Positions 52,911 to 62,488 are shown, counted from the stretch's first letter. The stretch: DNA of 64,000 nucleotides from Cellulomonas phragmiteti (GCF_016862775.1 NZ_BONP01000001.1:248001-312000), one strand, 5' to 3'. Notes: generated by a model not told the origin, from the letters alone. Translations and numbers: made by a program.

Positions 52911-54521
52911 ATGTCCACGACCCTGCCCGTCCCCGTCGCCGTCCCCGTCGCTGCGCCCGCGCCCCCGCCGGCCGACGGGCGTGCCCGCACGTACCTCGTG
53001 CGCACGCTCGGCTGCCAGATGAACGTGCACGACTCCGAGCACATGGCCGGGATGCTCGAGCAGGCGGGGTACGTCCCGGCCGCGCCGGCGGACGCGGCGG
53101 CGGAGGACGTCGACGTCCTGGTCATCAACACGTGCGCCGTCCGTGAGAACGCGGCGGACAAGCTCTACGGCAACCTGGGCAGGCTCGCCGGCACCAAGCG
53201 ATCCCGGCCGGGTGGCATGCAGATCGCGGTCGGCGGCTGCCTCGCGCAGAAGGACCGCGCCGGCATCGTCGAGCGGGCGCCCTGGGTCGACGTCGTCTTC
53301 GGCACGCACAACCTCGACGTGCTGCCGGCGCTCCTCGAGCGGTCGCGGCACAACGCGCAGGCGCAGGTCGAGATCGCCGAGTCGCTGCAGGTCTTCCCCA
53401 GCACGCTGCCCACCCGCCGGGAGTCCGTGTACGCGGGGTGGGTGTCGATCAGCGTCGGCTGCAACAACACGTGCACGTTCTGCATCGTCCCGCACCTGCG
53501 CGGCAAGGAGCGCGACCGGCGGCCCGGGGAGATCCTCGCGGAGGTCGAGGCGCTGGTGGCCACCGGTGCGATCGAGGTCACGCTGCTGGGGCAGAACGTC
53601 AACTCCTACGGCGTCGGCTTCGGTGACCGGCACGCGTTCGGCAAGCTGCTGCGCGCGGTCGGGGCCGTCCCCGGTCTCGAGCGCGTGCGCTTCACCTCGC
53701 CCCACCCGGCGGCCTTCACCGACGACGTGATCGACGCGATGGCGAGCACCCCGACCGTGATGCCTCAGCTCCACATGCCGCTGCAGTCCGGGTCGGACCG
53801 CGTGCTGCGCGCGATGCGGCGGTCGTACCGGGCGGAGCGGTTCCTCGGCATCCTCGACCGCGTGCGTGCCGCGATCCCCGACGCGGCGATCACCAGCGAC
53901 GTCATCGTCGGGTTCCCCGGGGAGACGGACGAGGACTTCGAGGACACCCTGCGCGTCGTCGAGGCGGCCCGGTTCTGCTCGGCCTTCACCTTCCAGTACT
54001 CGCAGCGGCCCGGGACGCCCGCGGCGGACCTGCCCGACCAGCTGCCCAAGGCCGTCGTGCAGGAGCGGTACGAGCGGCTCGTCGCGCTGCAGGAGCGGAT
54101 CTCGGCCGAGGACAACGCGGCACAGGTGGGACGGACGGTCGACGTGCTGGTGGCGCAGGGGGAGGGGCGCAAGGACGGCGCGACCGCCCGCATCTCCGGC
54201 CGCGCCCGCGACAACCGCCTCGTGCACCTCGCGCTGCCCGCCGGTCTCGACCCCGCCGACGCGCCACGCCCCGGCGACCTCGTCACCGTCGAGGTGACCC
54301 GCAGCGCGCCGCACCACCTGGTCGCGGACTCGGCGCTCACGCCCGGCGGCCGGTTCCGCGTCCGTCGGACGCGTGCGGGCGACGCGTGGCAGGCGCGCAC
54401 CGAAGGCCGCGACGAGCACGCGCACGGTGGCCAGGGCGGTGGCTGCGGCCCCGTGGCGGGCGCGACCCCCGGTGGCCCGGTGGTGCTGGGACTGCCGGGG
54501 CTCGGTCGCCCGACCGGCTGA
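52911..54521 (+). CDS. miaB: tRNA-2-methylthio-N6-dimethylallyladenosine synthase
   Basis: MiaB adds the methylthio group to i6A37 of tRNAs. The 536-residue radical SAM enzyme has the N-terminal cluster cysteines in [28 protein letters not shown] and VGGCLAQKD. The radical SAM motif is CNNTCTFC (Cys184, 188, 191), and a TRAM domain follows ([10 protein letters not shown] onward). A Pro/Ala-rich N-terminal extension and a Gly-rich C-terminal tail of about 50 residues are extra. miaA, which makes its substrate, lies 3.7 kb downstream. Confidence 0.97.
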   Translation: MSTTLPVPVAVPVAAPAPPPADGRARTYLVRTLGCQMNVHDSEHMAGMLEQAGYVPAAPADAAAEDVDVLVINTCAVRENAADKLYGNLGRLAGTKRSRPGGMQIAVGGCLAQKDRAGIVERAPWVDVVFGTHNLDVLPALLERSRHNAQAQVEIAESLQVFPSTLPTRRESVYAGWVSISVGCNNTCTFCIVPHLRGKERDRRPGEILAEVEALVATGAIEVTLLGQNVNSYGVGFGDRHAFGKLLRAVGAVPGLERVRFTSPHPAAFTDDVIDAMASTPTVMPQLHMPLQSGSDRVLRAMRRSYRAERFLGILDRVRAAIPDAAITSDVIVGFPGETDEDFEDTLRVVEAARFCSAFTFQYSQRPGTPAADLPDQLPKAVVQERYERLVALQERISAEDNAAQVGRTVDVLVAQGEGRKDGATARISGRARDNRLVHLALPAGLDPADAPRPGDLVTVEVTRSAPHHLVADSALTPGGRFRVRRTRAGDAWQARTEGRDEHAHGGQGGGCGPVAGATPGGPVVLGLPGLGRPTG

Positions 54522-54655
54522 CGGCGGACGCGGGGACGCACGCCGCTGCGGCGGCACCCGGGCCCTTGGGACCACGCCCCGGCAGGCGCCGCGGGCTTCA
54601 ATGAGGTCGGCAACGCCGCCGTCCCGCGGCGCCCGCAGCACCCGTGGAGCCCGTC

Positions 54656-56245
54656 ATGTCCGAGGTCTTCCTCTTCCTCGCCCAGCAGCCCGTCCTGCTG
54701 CTCTTCGTCGTCATCGGGGTCGGGTCGGCCGTCGGCCACGTCAAGGTCCGGGGCGTCGGGCTCAGCGCGGCGGCCGTGCTGTTCCTCGCGATCGGGCTGT
54801 CGGCCTGGGCGGCGTCCTACGGCATCGACCTCGAGATCACCGAGGTGCTCGGCACGCTCGGCCTCACGCTGTTCACGTTCTGCGTCGGCCTGGTGTCGGG
54901 CGCGACGTTCTTCTCGTCCCTGCGGCGCAGCCTGGCCCCGATCCTCGCCGTGGCCGGCGTGCTCGTGGCGAGTGCCGTCGTCGCGGTGGTGACGGGCGGG
55001 CTGCTCGGCCTGGAACGCGCCGTCGTCGCGGGCGCGTGGGCGGGCGCGGTGACGAACACCCCCGCGCTGGCGGCCGCCCGCGAGGCCGCGGGCGACGCCA
55101 CCGGACCCACCATCGGGTACGCCGTGACCTACCTCTTCGGCGTCGTCGGGATGCTCGTCGCCGTGTCCGCGGCGCTGCGGCAGCGCGGCCACGACACCGA
55201 CGTCCCACCGACGCTGGTCAGCCGGACGGTCCGGGTCGAGGTGACGGGGCAGCCGCGGATCCAGGACCTCGAGGAGCAGCACGGCGACCGCATCAAGTTC
55301 TCCCGCGTGCGGCGCGGCGAGCAGTCGCCCATCCGCACGGCCGAGGCCGCGGACCTGCTCCTGCTCGACGACCTCGTGACGGTCGTCGGGCCGTCCGACG
55401 AGGTCGACGCCGTCACGCGCGAGCTCGGCCACGCGTCCTCGCACCGCCTCGAGGCCGACCGGCTGTACCTCGACATGCGTCGGGTGACCGTCTCGGCCGA
55501 GCGCGCGGCGGGTCACACGATCGCCGAGCTGGACCTGCTGCACCGCTTCGGGGCCACGATCTCGCGGGTGCGACGCGGTGACGTCGACGTCGTCGCGACC
55601 GACGACTTCCAGCTCCAGCTCGGCGACCGGGTCCGCGTCATCGCGCCGCGCGAGCGCATGGCCGAGGTGTCGACGTGGTTCGGCGACTCCTCGCGCGGCC
55701 TGTCCGACATCACCCCGGTCGTCCTGGGGGTCGGCATGGCGGCCGGCATCGTGATCGGCACGACGGCGTTCCCCGTCCCGGGCGGTGTGTTCACGATCGG
55801 GTCGGCGGCCGGCACGCTGCTGGTCGGTCTGGTGCTCGGCCGGCTCGGGCGGATCGGCCCGGTGGTCACCGCGATGCCCTACACGGCGGCGCAGGCGATC
55901 GCCGAGCTCGGCCTGCTGATCTTCCTCGCGCAGGCGGGGACGCGGGCCGGTGCGCAGATCGGCGCCGCGTTCACCTCGGGCGACTGGCTGCGCATCCTGC
56001 TGCTCGGCGTCGTCGTCACCGGGTTCGTCGCCACCGGCCTGTACGTGGTGATGCGGCGGGTGCTCCGGGTCGGCGGGACGCGGTTGTCCGGGATCATGGG
56101 CGGCGCGCAGACGCAGCCCGCCGTGCTGGCGTTCAGCAACGCCCGCACGGGGTACGACGCGCGCGTCGCGCTCGGCTACGCGCTGGTCTACCCGGCGGCG
56201 ATGATCACCAAGATCGTCGTCGGACGGATCCTCGGAGGGCTGTGA
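54656..56245 (+). CDS. AspT/YbjL-type membrane antiporter with TrkA-C domains
   Basis: The 529-residue protein has the duplicated membrane domain of aspartate-alanine antiporter relatives. The N-terminal half has VLGTLGLTLFTFCVGLVSG and GAWAGAVTNTPALAAAREAA; the C-terminal half has TAAQAIAELGLLIFLAQAGT and GIMGGAQTQPAVLAFSNART. Between them are two cytosolic TrkA-C-like regulatory domains (about 195-355). The substrate is not predictable. ATG 54656 is chosen over GTG 54644 because GGAG lies six bases before it. Confidence 0.88.
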   Translation: MSEVFLFLAQQPVLLLFVVIGVGSAVGHVKVRGVGLSAAAVLFLAIGLSAWAASYGIDLEITEVLGTLGLTLFTFCVGLVSGATFFSSLRRSLAPILAVAGVLVASAVVAVVTGGLLGLERAVVAGAWAGAVTNTPALAAAREAAGDATGPTIGYAVTYLFGVVGMLVAVSAALRQRGHDTDVPPTLVSRTVRVEVTGQPRIQDLEEQHGDRIKFSRVRRGEQSPIRTAEAADLLLLDDLVTVVGPSDEVDAVTRELGHASSHRLEADRLYLDMRRVTVSAERAAGHTIAELDLLHRFGATISRVRRGDVDVVATDDFQLQLGDRVRVIAPRERMAEVSTWFGDSSRGLSDITPVVLGVGMAAGIVIGTTAFPVPGGVFTIGSAAGTLLVGLVLGRLGRIGPVVTAMPYTAAQAIAELGLLIFLAQAGTRAGAQIGAAFTSGDWLRILLLGVVVTGFVATGLYVVMRRVLRVGGTRLSGIMGGAQTQPAVLAFSNARTGYDARVALGYALVYPAAMITKIVVGRILGGL

Positions 56246-56249
56246 CCCC

Positions 56250-56771
56250 TCAGTTGTCCGGCACGTCCGGGGGAGGCGCGCCGTCGGCGGGGACCACCGG
56301 GTCGAGGGCGGCGAACAGCTGCACGCCGGTGCCCAGCCCGCACGCGAGCAGCTGGGCGAGCTGCACGTCGGTCACCCCCGGCTCGAGGTCCGCCGAGACC
56401 TCGGCGTACACCGCGAGCATGCCCTCCTCCTCGCGGACGTAGGCCTTGGGCCAGATGCGCTCGCGGTTCCAGTCGTTGAGCGCCAGGGCGAGCGCGCGTC
56501 GCTGCTCCAGCGGAAGCGAGCGGTGCCAGCGGCCCCGGACCTGCAGGATCTCCTGCTGCTCGCCGAGCAGGAGGAACCAGAAGCGGCTGCCGTCCCACGT
56601 GCCGGTCAGGTCCCCGTCGTCGTCCACGACGAACCGGTACCCGCGGGCCAGGAGGTAGTCGGCGACGCGGTCACGGGTCAGCGGTCGCGGCGGCTCGTCG
56701 CCGACCGTCGGCCCCTTGGTGGGCTTGGGCAGACCGCCGAGCACGCGCAGCAGCCACCCGGGGGTGCTCAC
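56250..56771 (-). CDS. YbjN domain protein (second of a tandem pair)
   Basis: The 173-residue protein has the YbjN fold, which resembles type III secretion chaperones: RVADYLLARGYRFVVDDDGD, FLLLGEQQEILQVRGRWHRS and ERIWPKAYVREEEGMLAVYA. The function is unknown. The GTG overlaps the stop of its paralogue (GTGA). Both share LQVRGxWHR and ERIWPKAYVR, so they arose by duplication. The gene ends four bases from the stop of the convergent transporter. Confidence 0.88.
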   Translation of the reverse strand: MSTPGWLLRVLGGLPKPTKGPTVGDEPPRPLTRDRVADYLLARGYRFVVDDDGDLTGTWDGSRFWFLLLGEQQEILQVRGRWHRSLPLEQRRALALALNDWNRERIWPKAYVREEEGMLAVYAEVSADLEPGVTDVQLAQLLACGLGTGVQLFAALDPVVPADGAPPPDVPDN

Positions 56772-57352
56772 GGGGCCGCTCCCGCAGGGTCGGGGTAGCG
56801 CTCGTCCAGGGCGTCGAACAGCATGCTCCCGGTCGACAGCCCGCAGAACAGGATCTGGCTCAGCTGGGCGTCGGTCGCACCGTGCTCGAGGTCGGTCGCG
56901 ACCTCCGCGACGACGTGCACGCGGCCGTTGTCACGCACGCGGACGTACGCCTTGGGCCAGATGCGCTCGGCGTTCCACTCGTTGCACAGGTCGAGCACCT
57001 CCTCGAGCCGTTCGATCGCGAGCTCGCGGTGCCACTGCCCGCGCACCTGCAGGATCTCCGCCTGCTCGCCGAACAGGAAGAAGTAGAACAGGCGGCCGCG
57101 CCACAGGCCACCGAGGTCGCCGTCGTTGTCGATGAAGTAGGAGAACTGGTTGTCCGACATCCACGACGCGATGCGCGCGGGCGACACCGAGGTGGGGAAC
57201 GCGGTCGCGTGCTCGGCCGAGCCGAGCTCACGCACGAGCAGCTCGGCGACCCGGTCGTGCAGCTCCACGTCGTCGAGCGGCGGCTGCGACGGGTCCGTCA
57301 CCGGGCGCGCCCCGGACCACCACCGACGGGCGAGCTGACGGAACCACCCCAT
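56768..57352 (-). CDS. YbjN domain protein (first of a tandem pair)
   Basis: The 194-residue paralogue has SPARIASWMSDNQFSYFIDN, FLFGEQAEILQVRGQWHREL and ERIWPKAYVRVRDNGRVHVV, with a Trp/Arg-rich N-terminus MGWFRQLARRWW. No signal peptide is evident. It is translated first and coupled to the second copy. Actinobacterial YbjN pairs of this kind are common near miaA; their role is not known. Confidence 0.88.
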   Translation of the reverse strand: MGWFRQLARRWWSGARPVTDPSQPPLDDVELHDRVAELLVRELGSAEHATAFPTSVSPARIASWMSDNQFSYFIDNDGDLGGLWRGRLFYFFLFGEQAEILQVRGQWHRELAIERLEEVLDLCNEWNAERIWPKAYVRVRDNGRVHVVAEVATDLEHGATDAQLSQILFCGLSTGSMLFDALDERYPDPAGAAP

Positions 57353-57429
57353 GCGCCGACCCTACCTGGCGCTGCCGACGGCCCGCGGAGCCGACCGGGC
57401 TCGGCGTCGGGCCACGCCCGTCGGGGCTA

Positions 57430-57435
57430 TACGGT
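57430..57435 (+). promoter_or_regulatory. Putative leaderless -10 for the LigB-like/miaA/dapF operon
   Basis: TACGGT, within TATACGGT, ends six bases before GTG 57442. Confidence 0.55.
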
Positions 57436-57441
57436 CGGACC

Positions 57442-58209
57442 GTGCTCGTCGTCGCCGCCCTGGTCCCGGACACCGTCCTGCTGCTGGCCGGTGCGGCCGG
57501 GCGCGGCCCCGACGACGCGACTCTCGTCGCGCTGCGCACGTCGGCCCTCGCCGCGGTGGCGCGCGCGGTCGCCGGGGCCACCCGCACGGTGGTGGTGGCG
57601 CCCGGTGCCGTCACGCGGTCGGTCGCCGGCCCGGTGCGGGCGGGGGCCGCTGCGGCGGGCGTCCCGGACCACCTGCTCGTGGGCGGGGCGACCGACGTCC
57701 TGCTCGTGCCGGCGGCCGGTGCCGCGCCGGCGCTGCCCGGGGCGCCCGGCTCGGGCACGGTGGTCGGGCTGCGGCTGGCGCTCGCTGCGGGCGCCGCCCC
57801 GGCGGGCCTGCACCTGCTCGAGGTCGCGCCCGGGGAACCGGCCGAGCTGCGCGCCCTCGGGGCGGCGACCACCTCGTCCGGGCCGACGGCCCTGGTGGTG
57901 GTCGGTTCCGGGTCGGCACGCCACGGTGACGGCGCCCCGCTGCCGGCGGACGACGAGGCCACGACCGTGGACGGCGCGCTGCTGGCGGCGTGCACGTCGG
58001 GCGGTCGCGCCGCACGTGACGCGCTCGCCGACCTCGACGCGGGCGTCGCCCGGCGGCTCGCGGCGACGGGCTGGGCCCCCTGGCAGGTCCTGGTCGGGGC
58101 GCTCGACGCCACGGGTCAGGGCGCTGACCTGGCGGGTCCCGAGCTCCTGCACGCGAGCGTGCTCCGCGGGGCGGCGCACGCTGCAGTGGTCTGGGCGGTC
58201 GCGCCGTGA
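57442..58209 (+). CDS. Class III extradiol dioxygenase B-subunit-like protein
   Basis: The 255-residue protein belongs, by appearance and position, to the actinobacterial LigB-like family found beside miaA. It has VAALVPDTVLLLAGAAGRG, ALVVVGSGSARHGDGAPLPA and DLDAGVARRLAATGWAPWQV. The His ligands of active extradiol dioxygenases are not clearly present, so catalysis is doubtful. It is Ala-rich and has no signal peptide. Its stop overlaps the miaA GTG, so it leads a coupled four-gene operon. Confidence 0.75.
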   Translation: MLVVAALVPDTVLLLAGAAGRGPDDATLVALRTSALAAVARAVAGATRTVVVAPGAVTRSVAGPVRAGAAAAGVPDHLLVGGATDVLLVPAAGAAPALPGAPGSGTVVGLRLALAAGAAPAGLHLLEVAPGEPAELRALGAATTSSGPTALVVVGSGSARHGDGAPLPADDEATTVDGALLAACTSGGRAARDALADLDAGVARRLAATGWAPWQVLVGALDATGQGADLAGPELLHASVLRGAAHAAVVWAVAP

Positions 58210-59162
58210 GCCTCGTCGTGGCCGTCGTCGGCCCCACCGCGACCGGCAAGTCGGACCTGGCCCTCGACCTCGCGGTGGCGCTCGGGGCGGAGGTGGTCAA
58301 CACGGACGCGATGCAGCTCTACCGCGGCATGGACGTCGGTACCGCCAAGCTCGCGGCCCACGAGCGACGCGGCGTCCCTCACCACCTGCTCGACGTGCTC
58401 GACCCCGACCAGGAGGCCTCCGTCGCCGACTACCAGCTCCTCGCCCGCGCGACGCTCACGGAGCTCGCGTCGCGCGACGTGCGCGCGGTGGCCGTCGGCG
58501 GGTCCGGACTGTACGTGCGCGCCCTGCTGGACCGCATGGAGTTCCCCGGCACCGACCCCCACCTCCGGGCCGCGCTGGAGGCCCGCGCCGAGGCCGAGGG
58601 GGCGCGTGCGCTGCACGCCGAGCTCGCGGCCGTCGACCCCGTCGCGGCCGCGGGCATCGGGCCGCGCAACGCGCGTCGCGTCGTGCGGGCCCTCGAGGTG
58701 ATCGCGCTGACGGGCCGGCCCTACTCCGCGAGCCTGCCGACGCACGAGTACGAGGTGCCGGCGCTGCAGATCGGGCTGGACTGCGACCGCGCGCTGCTCG
58801 ACGCGCGCATCGAGCAGCGGGTGGCCCGGATGTGGGACGGCGGCCTGCTGGACGAGGTGCGCCGGCTCGCGGCGCGCGGGCTGGGCCGCACGGCGTCGCG
58901 CGCCGTCGGCTACGCCCAGGCGCTCGCGGAGCTGGCCGGGGAGCTCGACAGCGCGTCGGCGCGCGCCGCCACGGCCGCGGGGACGCGGCGCCTCGCCCGC
59001 AAGCAGATGGGCTGGTTCGGGCGCGACCCCCGGGTGCACTGGCTGGACGCGCAGGACCCGGACCTCGTCGCCCGGGCGCTCGACCTGGTCGAGGCGGCCG
59101 ACGCCGGCCGGCTCCGCTCGCCGGACCCGCACGCCCCCGTGCGCCGTACGCTGGGGTCGTGA
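58206..59162 (+). CDS. miaA: tRNA dimethylallyltransferase
   Basis: MiaA transfers the dimethylallyl group to A37 of tRNAs reading UNN codons. The 318-residue product has the P-loop VVGPTATGKSDLALDLA, VNTDAMQLYRGMDVGTAKL and GGSGLYVRALLD. The tRNA-contact region is RTASRAVGYAQALAEL, and ARKQMGWFGRDPRVHWLD follows. GTG 58206 overlaps the previous stop and its own stop overlaps dapF. MiaB acts next on its product. Confidence 0.97.
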   Translation: MSLVVAVVGPTATGKSDLALDLAVALGAEVVNTDAMQLYRGMDVGTAKLAAHERRGVPHHLLDVLDPDQEASVADYQLLARATLTELASRDVRAVAVGGSGLYVRALLDRMEFPGTDPHLRAALEARAEAEGARALHAELAAVDPVAAAGIGPRNARRVVRALEVIALTGRPYSASLPTHEYEVPALQIGLDCDRALLDARIEQRVARMWDGGLLDEVRRLAARGLGRTASRAVGYAQALAELAGELDSASARAATAAGTRRLARKQMGWFGRDPRVHWLDAQDPDLVARALDLVEAADAGRLRSPDPHAPVRRTLGS

Positions 59163-60136
59163 CCGCCCCGACCCCCGTCGCCCCGCACGTCGAGCCCGCC
59201 GTGGGCCGTCCGGACGTCACCCCGCTCGCGGTCACCAAGGGCCACGGGACCCAGAACGACTTCGTGCTCGTGGACGACCGGTCGGGTGCGCTGGACCTCA
59301 CCCCGGCGCTCGTCCGCGGGCTGTGCGACCGGCACGCAGGGCTGGGTGCCGACGGCGTGATCCGGCTGGTCGCCACGGCACGGGTCCCCGACGCCCCGGA
59401 CGCGGCCCGCGGCACGACGTGGTTCATGGACTACCGCAACGCCGACGGCTCGCTCGCGCAGATGTGCGGCAACGGCGTGCGCGTGTTCGCCCGGTACGCG
59501 CACCGCCTCGGCCTGTGGGACCCCGCGGACGGGGCGCTGGCGGTGGGCACCCGCGCCGGCGTGCGCTCCGTGGTCACCGCACCCGCCCTGGACGGCGACG
59601 AGCCGTGGTTCACGGTCGGGATGGGCGCGGTCACGCTGCCGGCCGGCCCGGGCGCGATCGCCACGGGCGGTGACGTCCAGGTCCAGGTGGCCGGGCTGTC
59701 GGTCACCCGCCCCGGCCTGTCCGTCGACGTCGGCAACCCGCACACGGTCGTGGTGCTCGCCCAGGAGGCGGACCTCGACCGGGTCGACCTGGTCGTCGCA
59801 CCCGTCGTGGAGCCCGTCCCCGCGGACGGCACCAACGTCGAGCTCGTCGTCCCGCTCGGCGAGCTCGCCGCCGCCGACGGCACGCTGGTCGGACGCGTCC
59901 GCATGCGCGTGCACGAGCGGGGCGTGGGCGAGACGCGGTCGTGCGGCACCGGCGCGGTCGCCGCGGCGGCGGCGGTCCGTGCCTGGGGCGGCCCGCAGGC
60001 GCCCGACGTGTGGCTGGTCGACGTCCCGGGTGGCACCGTGCGCGTCACGCTGCACGCCGACGGGCAGGCCGACCTGGCAGGCCCCGCGGTGCTCGTCGCC
60101 GACGCCCAGGTCGACCTGCGGGCGCTGGCGACGTGA
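59159..60136 (+). CDS. dapF: Diaminopimelate epimerase
   Basis: DapF interconverts LL- and meso-diaminopimelate for lysine and cell wall. The 325-residue product has TKGHGTQNDFVLVDDRSG and the two catalytic cysteines in MCGNGVRVFARY (Cys103) and SCGTGAVAAAAA (Cys262). DVGNPHTVV lies between. An N-terminal extension of about 25 residues precedes the core. The GTG overlaps the miaA stop; the dapF stop overlaps the thioredoxin-like gene. Confidence 0.96.
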   Translation: MTAPTPVAPHVEPAVGRPDVTPLAVTKGHGTQNDFVLVDDRSGALDLTPALVRGLCDRHAGLGADGVIRLVATARVPDAPDAARGTTWFMDYRNADGSLAQMCGNGVRVFARYAHRLGLWDPADGALAVGTRAGVRSVVTAPALDGDEPWFTVGMGAVTLPAGPGAIATGGDVQVQVAGLSVTRPGLSVDVGNPHTVVVLAQEADLDRVDLVVAPVVEPVPADGTNVELVVPLGELAAADGTLVGRVRMRVHERGVGETRSCGTGAVAAAAAVRAWGGPQAPDVWLVDVPGGTVRVTLHADGQADLAGPAVLVADAQVDLRALAT

Positions 60137-60465
60137 CCGACGCCCTCACGGCCCACCAGATCGGTGCGCCGCTGGGCGAGCGCGCGACCCTGGTCCAGGT
60201 GTCGACCGCGTTCTGCGCGCCCTGCCGGGCGGCGCACCGCGTGCTGGCCCGCGTCGCCGACGCCGTCCCCGGGGTCGCTCACGTCGACGTCGACGTGGCC
60301 GACGCCCCCGAGCTGGCCGCGGCGCTCGGGGTCACCGCGACCCCGACCGTCGTGGTGCTGGACGCCGCCGGGACGGTCGTCGTCCGGGCCGAGGGGGTGC
60401 CGACGCCGCGTCAGGTGGTCGGCGCGCTCGCCGCGGCCGTCCCGGGGACCGACCCGCTGACCTGA
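60133..60465 (+). CDS. Thioredoxin-family protein with a CAPC active site
   Basis: The 110-residue product has a thioredoxin fold: STAFCAPCRAAHRVLARVAD with the redox pair Cys28-Cys31, and GVTATPTVVVLDAAG with the cis-proline loop. The motif is CAPC instead of CGPC, which usually shifts redox potential. GTG 60133 overlaps the dapF stop. Its last 55 bases overlap the 3-prime end of the convergent MFS gene. Confidence 0.85.
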   Translation: MTDALTAHQIGAPLGERATLVQVSTAFCAPCRAAHRVLARVADAVPGVAHVDVDVADAPELAAALGVTATPTVVVLDAAGTVVVRAEGVPTPRQVVGALAAAVPGTDPLT

Positions 60466-61874
60466 CGCTCGGCCGGGGGGACGCCGACGCGCGGTGCCAC
60501 GAGCACGGCGCCCAGGGCGAGCACGGCGGTGAGGGCGAACGCACCCACGAACGGGCCGGGGCCGGTGTAGCCCGCGGCGCCGCCGGTGGCGACGACGACG
60601 ACGCCCGTCAGCGCGAGCGCGAGCGCCGCGCCCACGGAGTCGGCGATGGAGTTCGCGGCGCTGTTGCGACCCTGGTCCTGCGGAGCGGACCATCCCAGGA
60701 GCAGCACGTTCAGGCGCGACGAGCCGAACCCCATGCCGGCACCCGCCAGCGCCCACACGGCCACGACGACCCCACCGGGCAGCTCGAGGACGGTCGCGCC
60801 CGCGGCGCCCGCCACGCCGGCCAGGACCAGCGCGGTCCCGATCCGCACGGCCGTCCGGCTGCGCAGCCGGACGCCCAGCCGGCCCTGTGCCACCGAGGCC
60901 GCCGACCACGCCAGCGCGGCGGCGGACAGGCCCAGGCCGCTCGCGGTCGTGCCCCACCCGTCGCGCTCGACCAGGAGGTACGGGACGTAGACCTGGGCGC
61001 CGAAGAAGGCGCCGGGCAGCAGCAGCCGCGTCAGGATGACGCTCGGCAGGCCGGGCCGGCCGCGCAGCGCACCGGGCGGGAGCAGCGGACGGGACGCCGC
61101 GACGGCCGTGACCGCGGCGCCGCCCGCGAGGACGAGCGCCCACGGCGCCGGCAGCGGAGCCGCCAGGTTGAGGGCCAGGACCGCGACGGCGACGAGCAGG
61201 GCCCACCCGACGCGTCGTGCGGCGGCGTCGTCCTGCGCCGGGTGGTCGGTGCCGCGGACGTCCGCGTCCTGGCCGGCCCGCCCGAGCCCGCGCACCGCGC
61301 CGAGCAGCGGGACCGCCGCCGGGACGACCAGCACGGCGACCCCCAGGAACACCCAGCGCCACCCGGCGAGGTCGGCCACGAGCCCGGCGAGCGCGGGGCC
61401 GACGATCGACGGCAGCACCCACGCGGTGGAGAACCACGCGAACACGCGGGGGTGCAGCACGGCGGGGTAGGCGCGTGCCACGGCCACCAGGAGCGTCACG
61501 TTGACGACGCCGCCGCCCAAGCCCTGCGCGAGGCGCCCGACCACGAGCAGGGGCATGGTCGAGGCGGCGCCCGCGACCAGCAGACCGACCACGAACAGCG
61601 CGACGCCGGCCGTGAACGGTGCGGCGGGACCCCGCCGGTCCGCCCAGGTGCCGGCGACGACCATGCCGACGACGCCGGTCGCGAGCGGACCGGCGAACGC
61701 GAAGGCGTACAGCGAGCGGCCGTCGAGCACGTCCGCCACCTGCGGCATCACGGTCGTCACGGCGAACGACTCGAACGCCACGAGCACGACGAGGGCGAAC
61801 ATCGCGTACGCGGTCGTGCGTCGCGCGCGCCACATCGCCTCGGGCGACGCGGCGTCGCCGGCACGCTGCGTCAC
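60411..61874 (-). CDS. MFS transporter (EmrB/QacA-like, 12-14 helices)
   Basis: The 487-residue membrane protein has the major facilitator pattern. The first half contains ESFAVTTVMPQVADVLDG, TWADRRGPAAPFTAGVALFV and GRLAQGLGGGVVNVTLLVAV; QDQGRNSAANSIADSVGAAL lies near the end. It probably exports a drug-like or other small molecule; the substrate is unknown. The GTG start overlaps the rsmC stop (GTGA), so the two are co-translated. The C-terminus overlaps the convergent thioredoxin-like gene. Confidence 0.88.
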   Translation of the reverse strand: MTQRAGDAASPEAMWRARRTTAYAMFALVVLVAFESFAVTTVMPQVADVLDGRSLYAFAFAGPLATGVVGMVVAGTWADRRGPAAPFTAGVALFVVGLLVAGAASTMPLLVVGRLAQGLGGGVVNVTLLVAVARAYPAVLHPRVFAWFSTAWVLPSIVGPALAGLVADLAGWRWVFLGVAVLVVPAAVPLLGAVRGLGRAGQDADVRGTDHPAQDDAAARRVGWALLVAVAVLALNLAAPLPAPWALVLAGGAAVTAVAASRPLLPPGALRGRPGLPSVILTRLLLPGAFFGAQVYVPYLLVERDGWGTTASGLGLSAAALAWSAASVAQGRLGVRLRSRTAVRIGTALVLAGVAGAAGATVLELPGGVVVAVWALAGAGMGFGSSRLNVLLLGWSAPQDQGRNSAANSIADSVGAALALALTGVVVVATGGAAGYTGPGPFVGAFALTAVLALGAVLVAPRVGVPPAERQVSGSVPGTAAASAPTT

Positions 61875-62488
61875 GGCGCGTACCGCAGGACCCGGAAGCC
61901 CTTCGCGCTCGCCTCCCGCGTCGTGGGCAGGCCGGCCTCGTCCGTGAGCCAGCGCCGCAGCGGGTCGGCGCCGAGGTGGCGCCCGACGACGAGCCAGGCG
62001 TCACCGCCGGCCGCCACGCGCGGCAGCCAGCGCGTCAGCAGCGCGCGCAGGGCCGGCTTGCCGATGCGGACCGGCGGGTTGGACCACAGGGTCGCGAACC
62101 GCACGGCCTCGGGGACGTCCTCGGGGGTCGCGGCCACCACGTTGCCCAGGCCGAGACGCGCGGCGTTGCGCCGGACGAGGTCGAGCGCGCGCTCGTTGAC
62201 GTCGACCGCCCACACGCGGGCGTCCGGGGAGCTCAGCGCGAGCGTCAGCGCCACGGGCCCCCAGCCGCAGCCGAGGTCGAGCAGATCGCCCGTCGGGGGC
62301 GGGGACGGGACGGTGCGCAGCAGCACCTGCGTGCCGAGGTCGACGTGGTCGGGCGAGAACACCCCGCCGGCCGTCTCGACCTGCACGTCGCGACCGGCCA
62401 GCCGGACGTGCAGCGACCGGCGCTGCTCGGCCGACGCCGGTCGGGCCGTGAAGTAGTGGTCGCCCTGCGGGTCGTCGGTGCCGCTCAC
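61871..62488 (-). CDS. RsmC-like class I SAM methyltransferase
   Basis: The 205-residue protein resembles the 16S rRNA guanine-N2 methyltransferase group. It has GDHYFTARPASAEQ, GGVFSPDHVDLGTQVLL, the SAM motif LLDLGCGWGPVALTLAL, AVDVNERALDLVRRNAARLG and the NPP catalytic motif in LWSNPPVRIGK. Length matches the single-domain form. The GTG is seven bases after a TAGCCT -10. It leads the MFS gene. The exact target base is not proven. Confidence 0.88.
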   Translation of the reverse strand: MSGTDDPQGDHYFTARPASAEQRRSLHVRLAGRDVQVETAGGVFSPDHVDLGTQVLLRTVPSPPPTGDLLDLGCGWGPVALTLALSSPDARVWAVDVNERALDLVRRNAARLGLGNVVAATPEDVPEAVRFATLWSNPPVRIGKPALRALLTRWLPRVAAGGDAWLVVGRHLGADPLRRWLTDEAGLPTTREASAKGFRVLRYAP

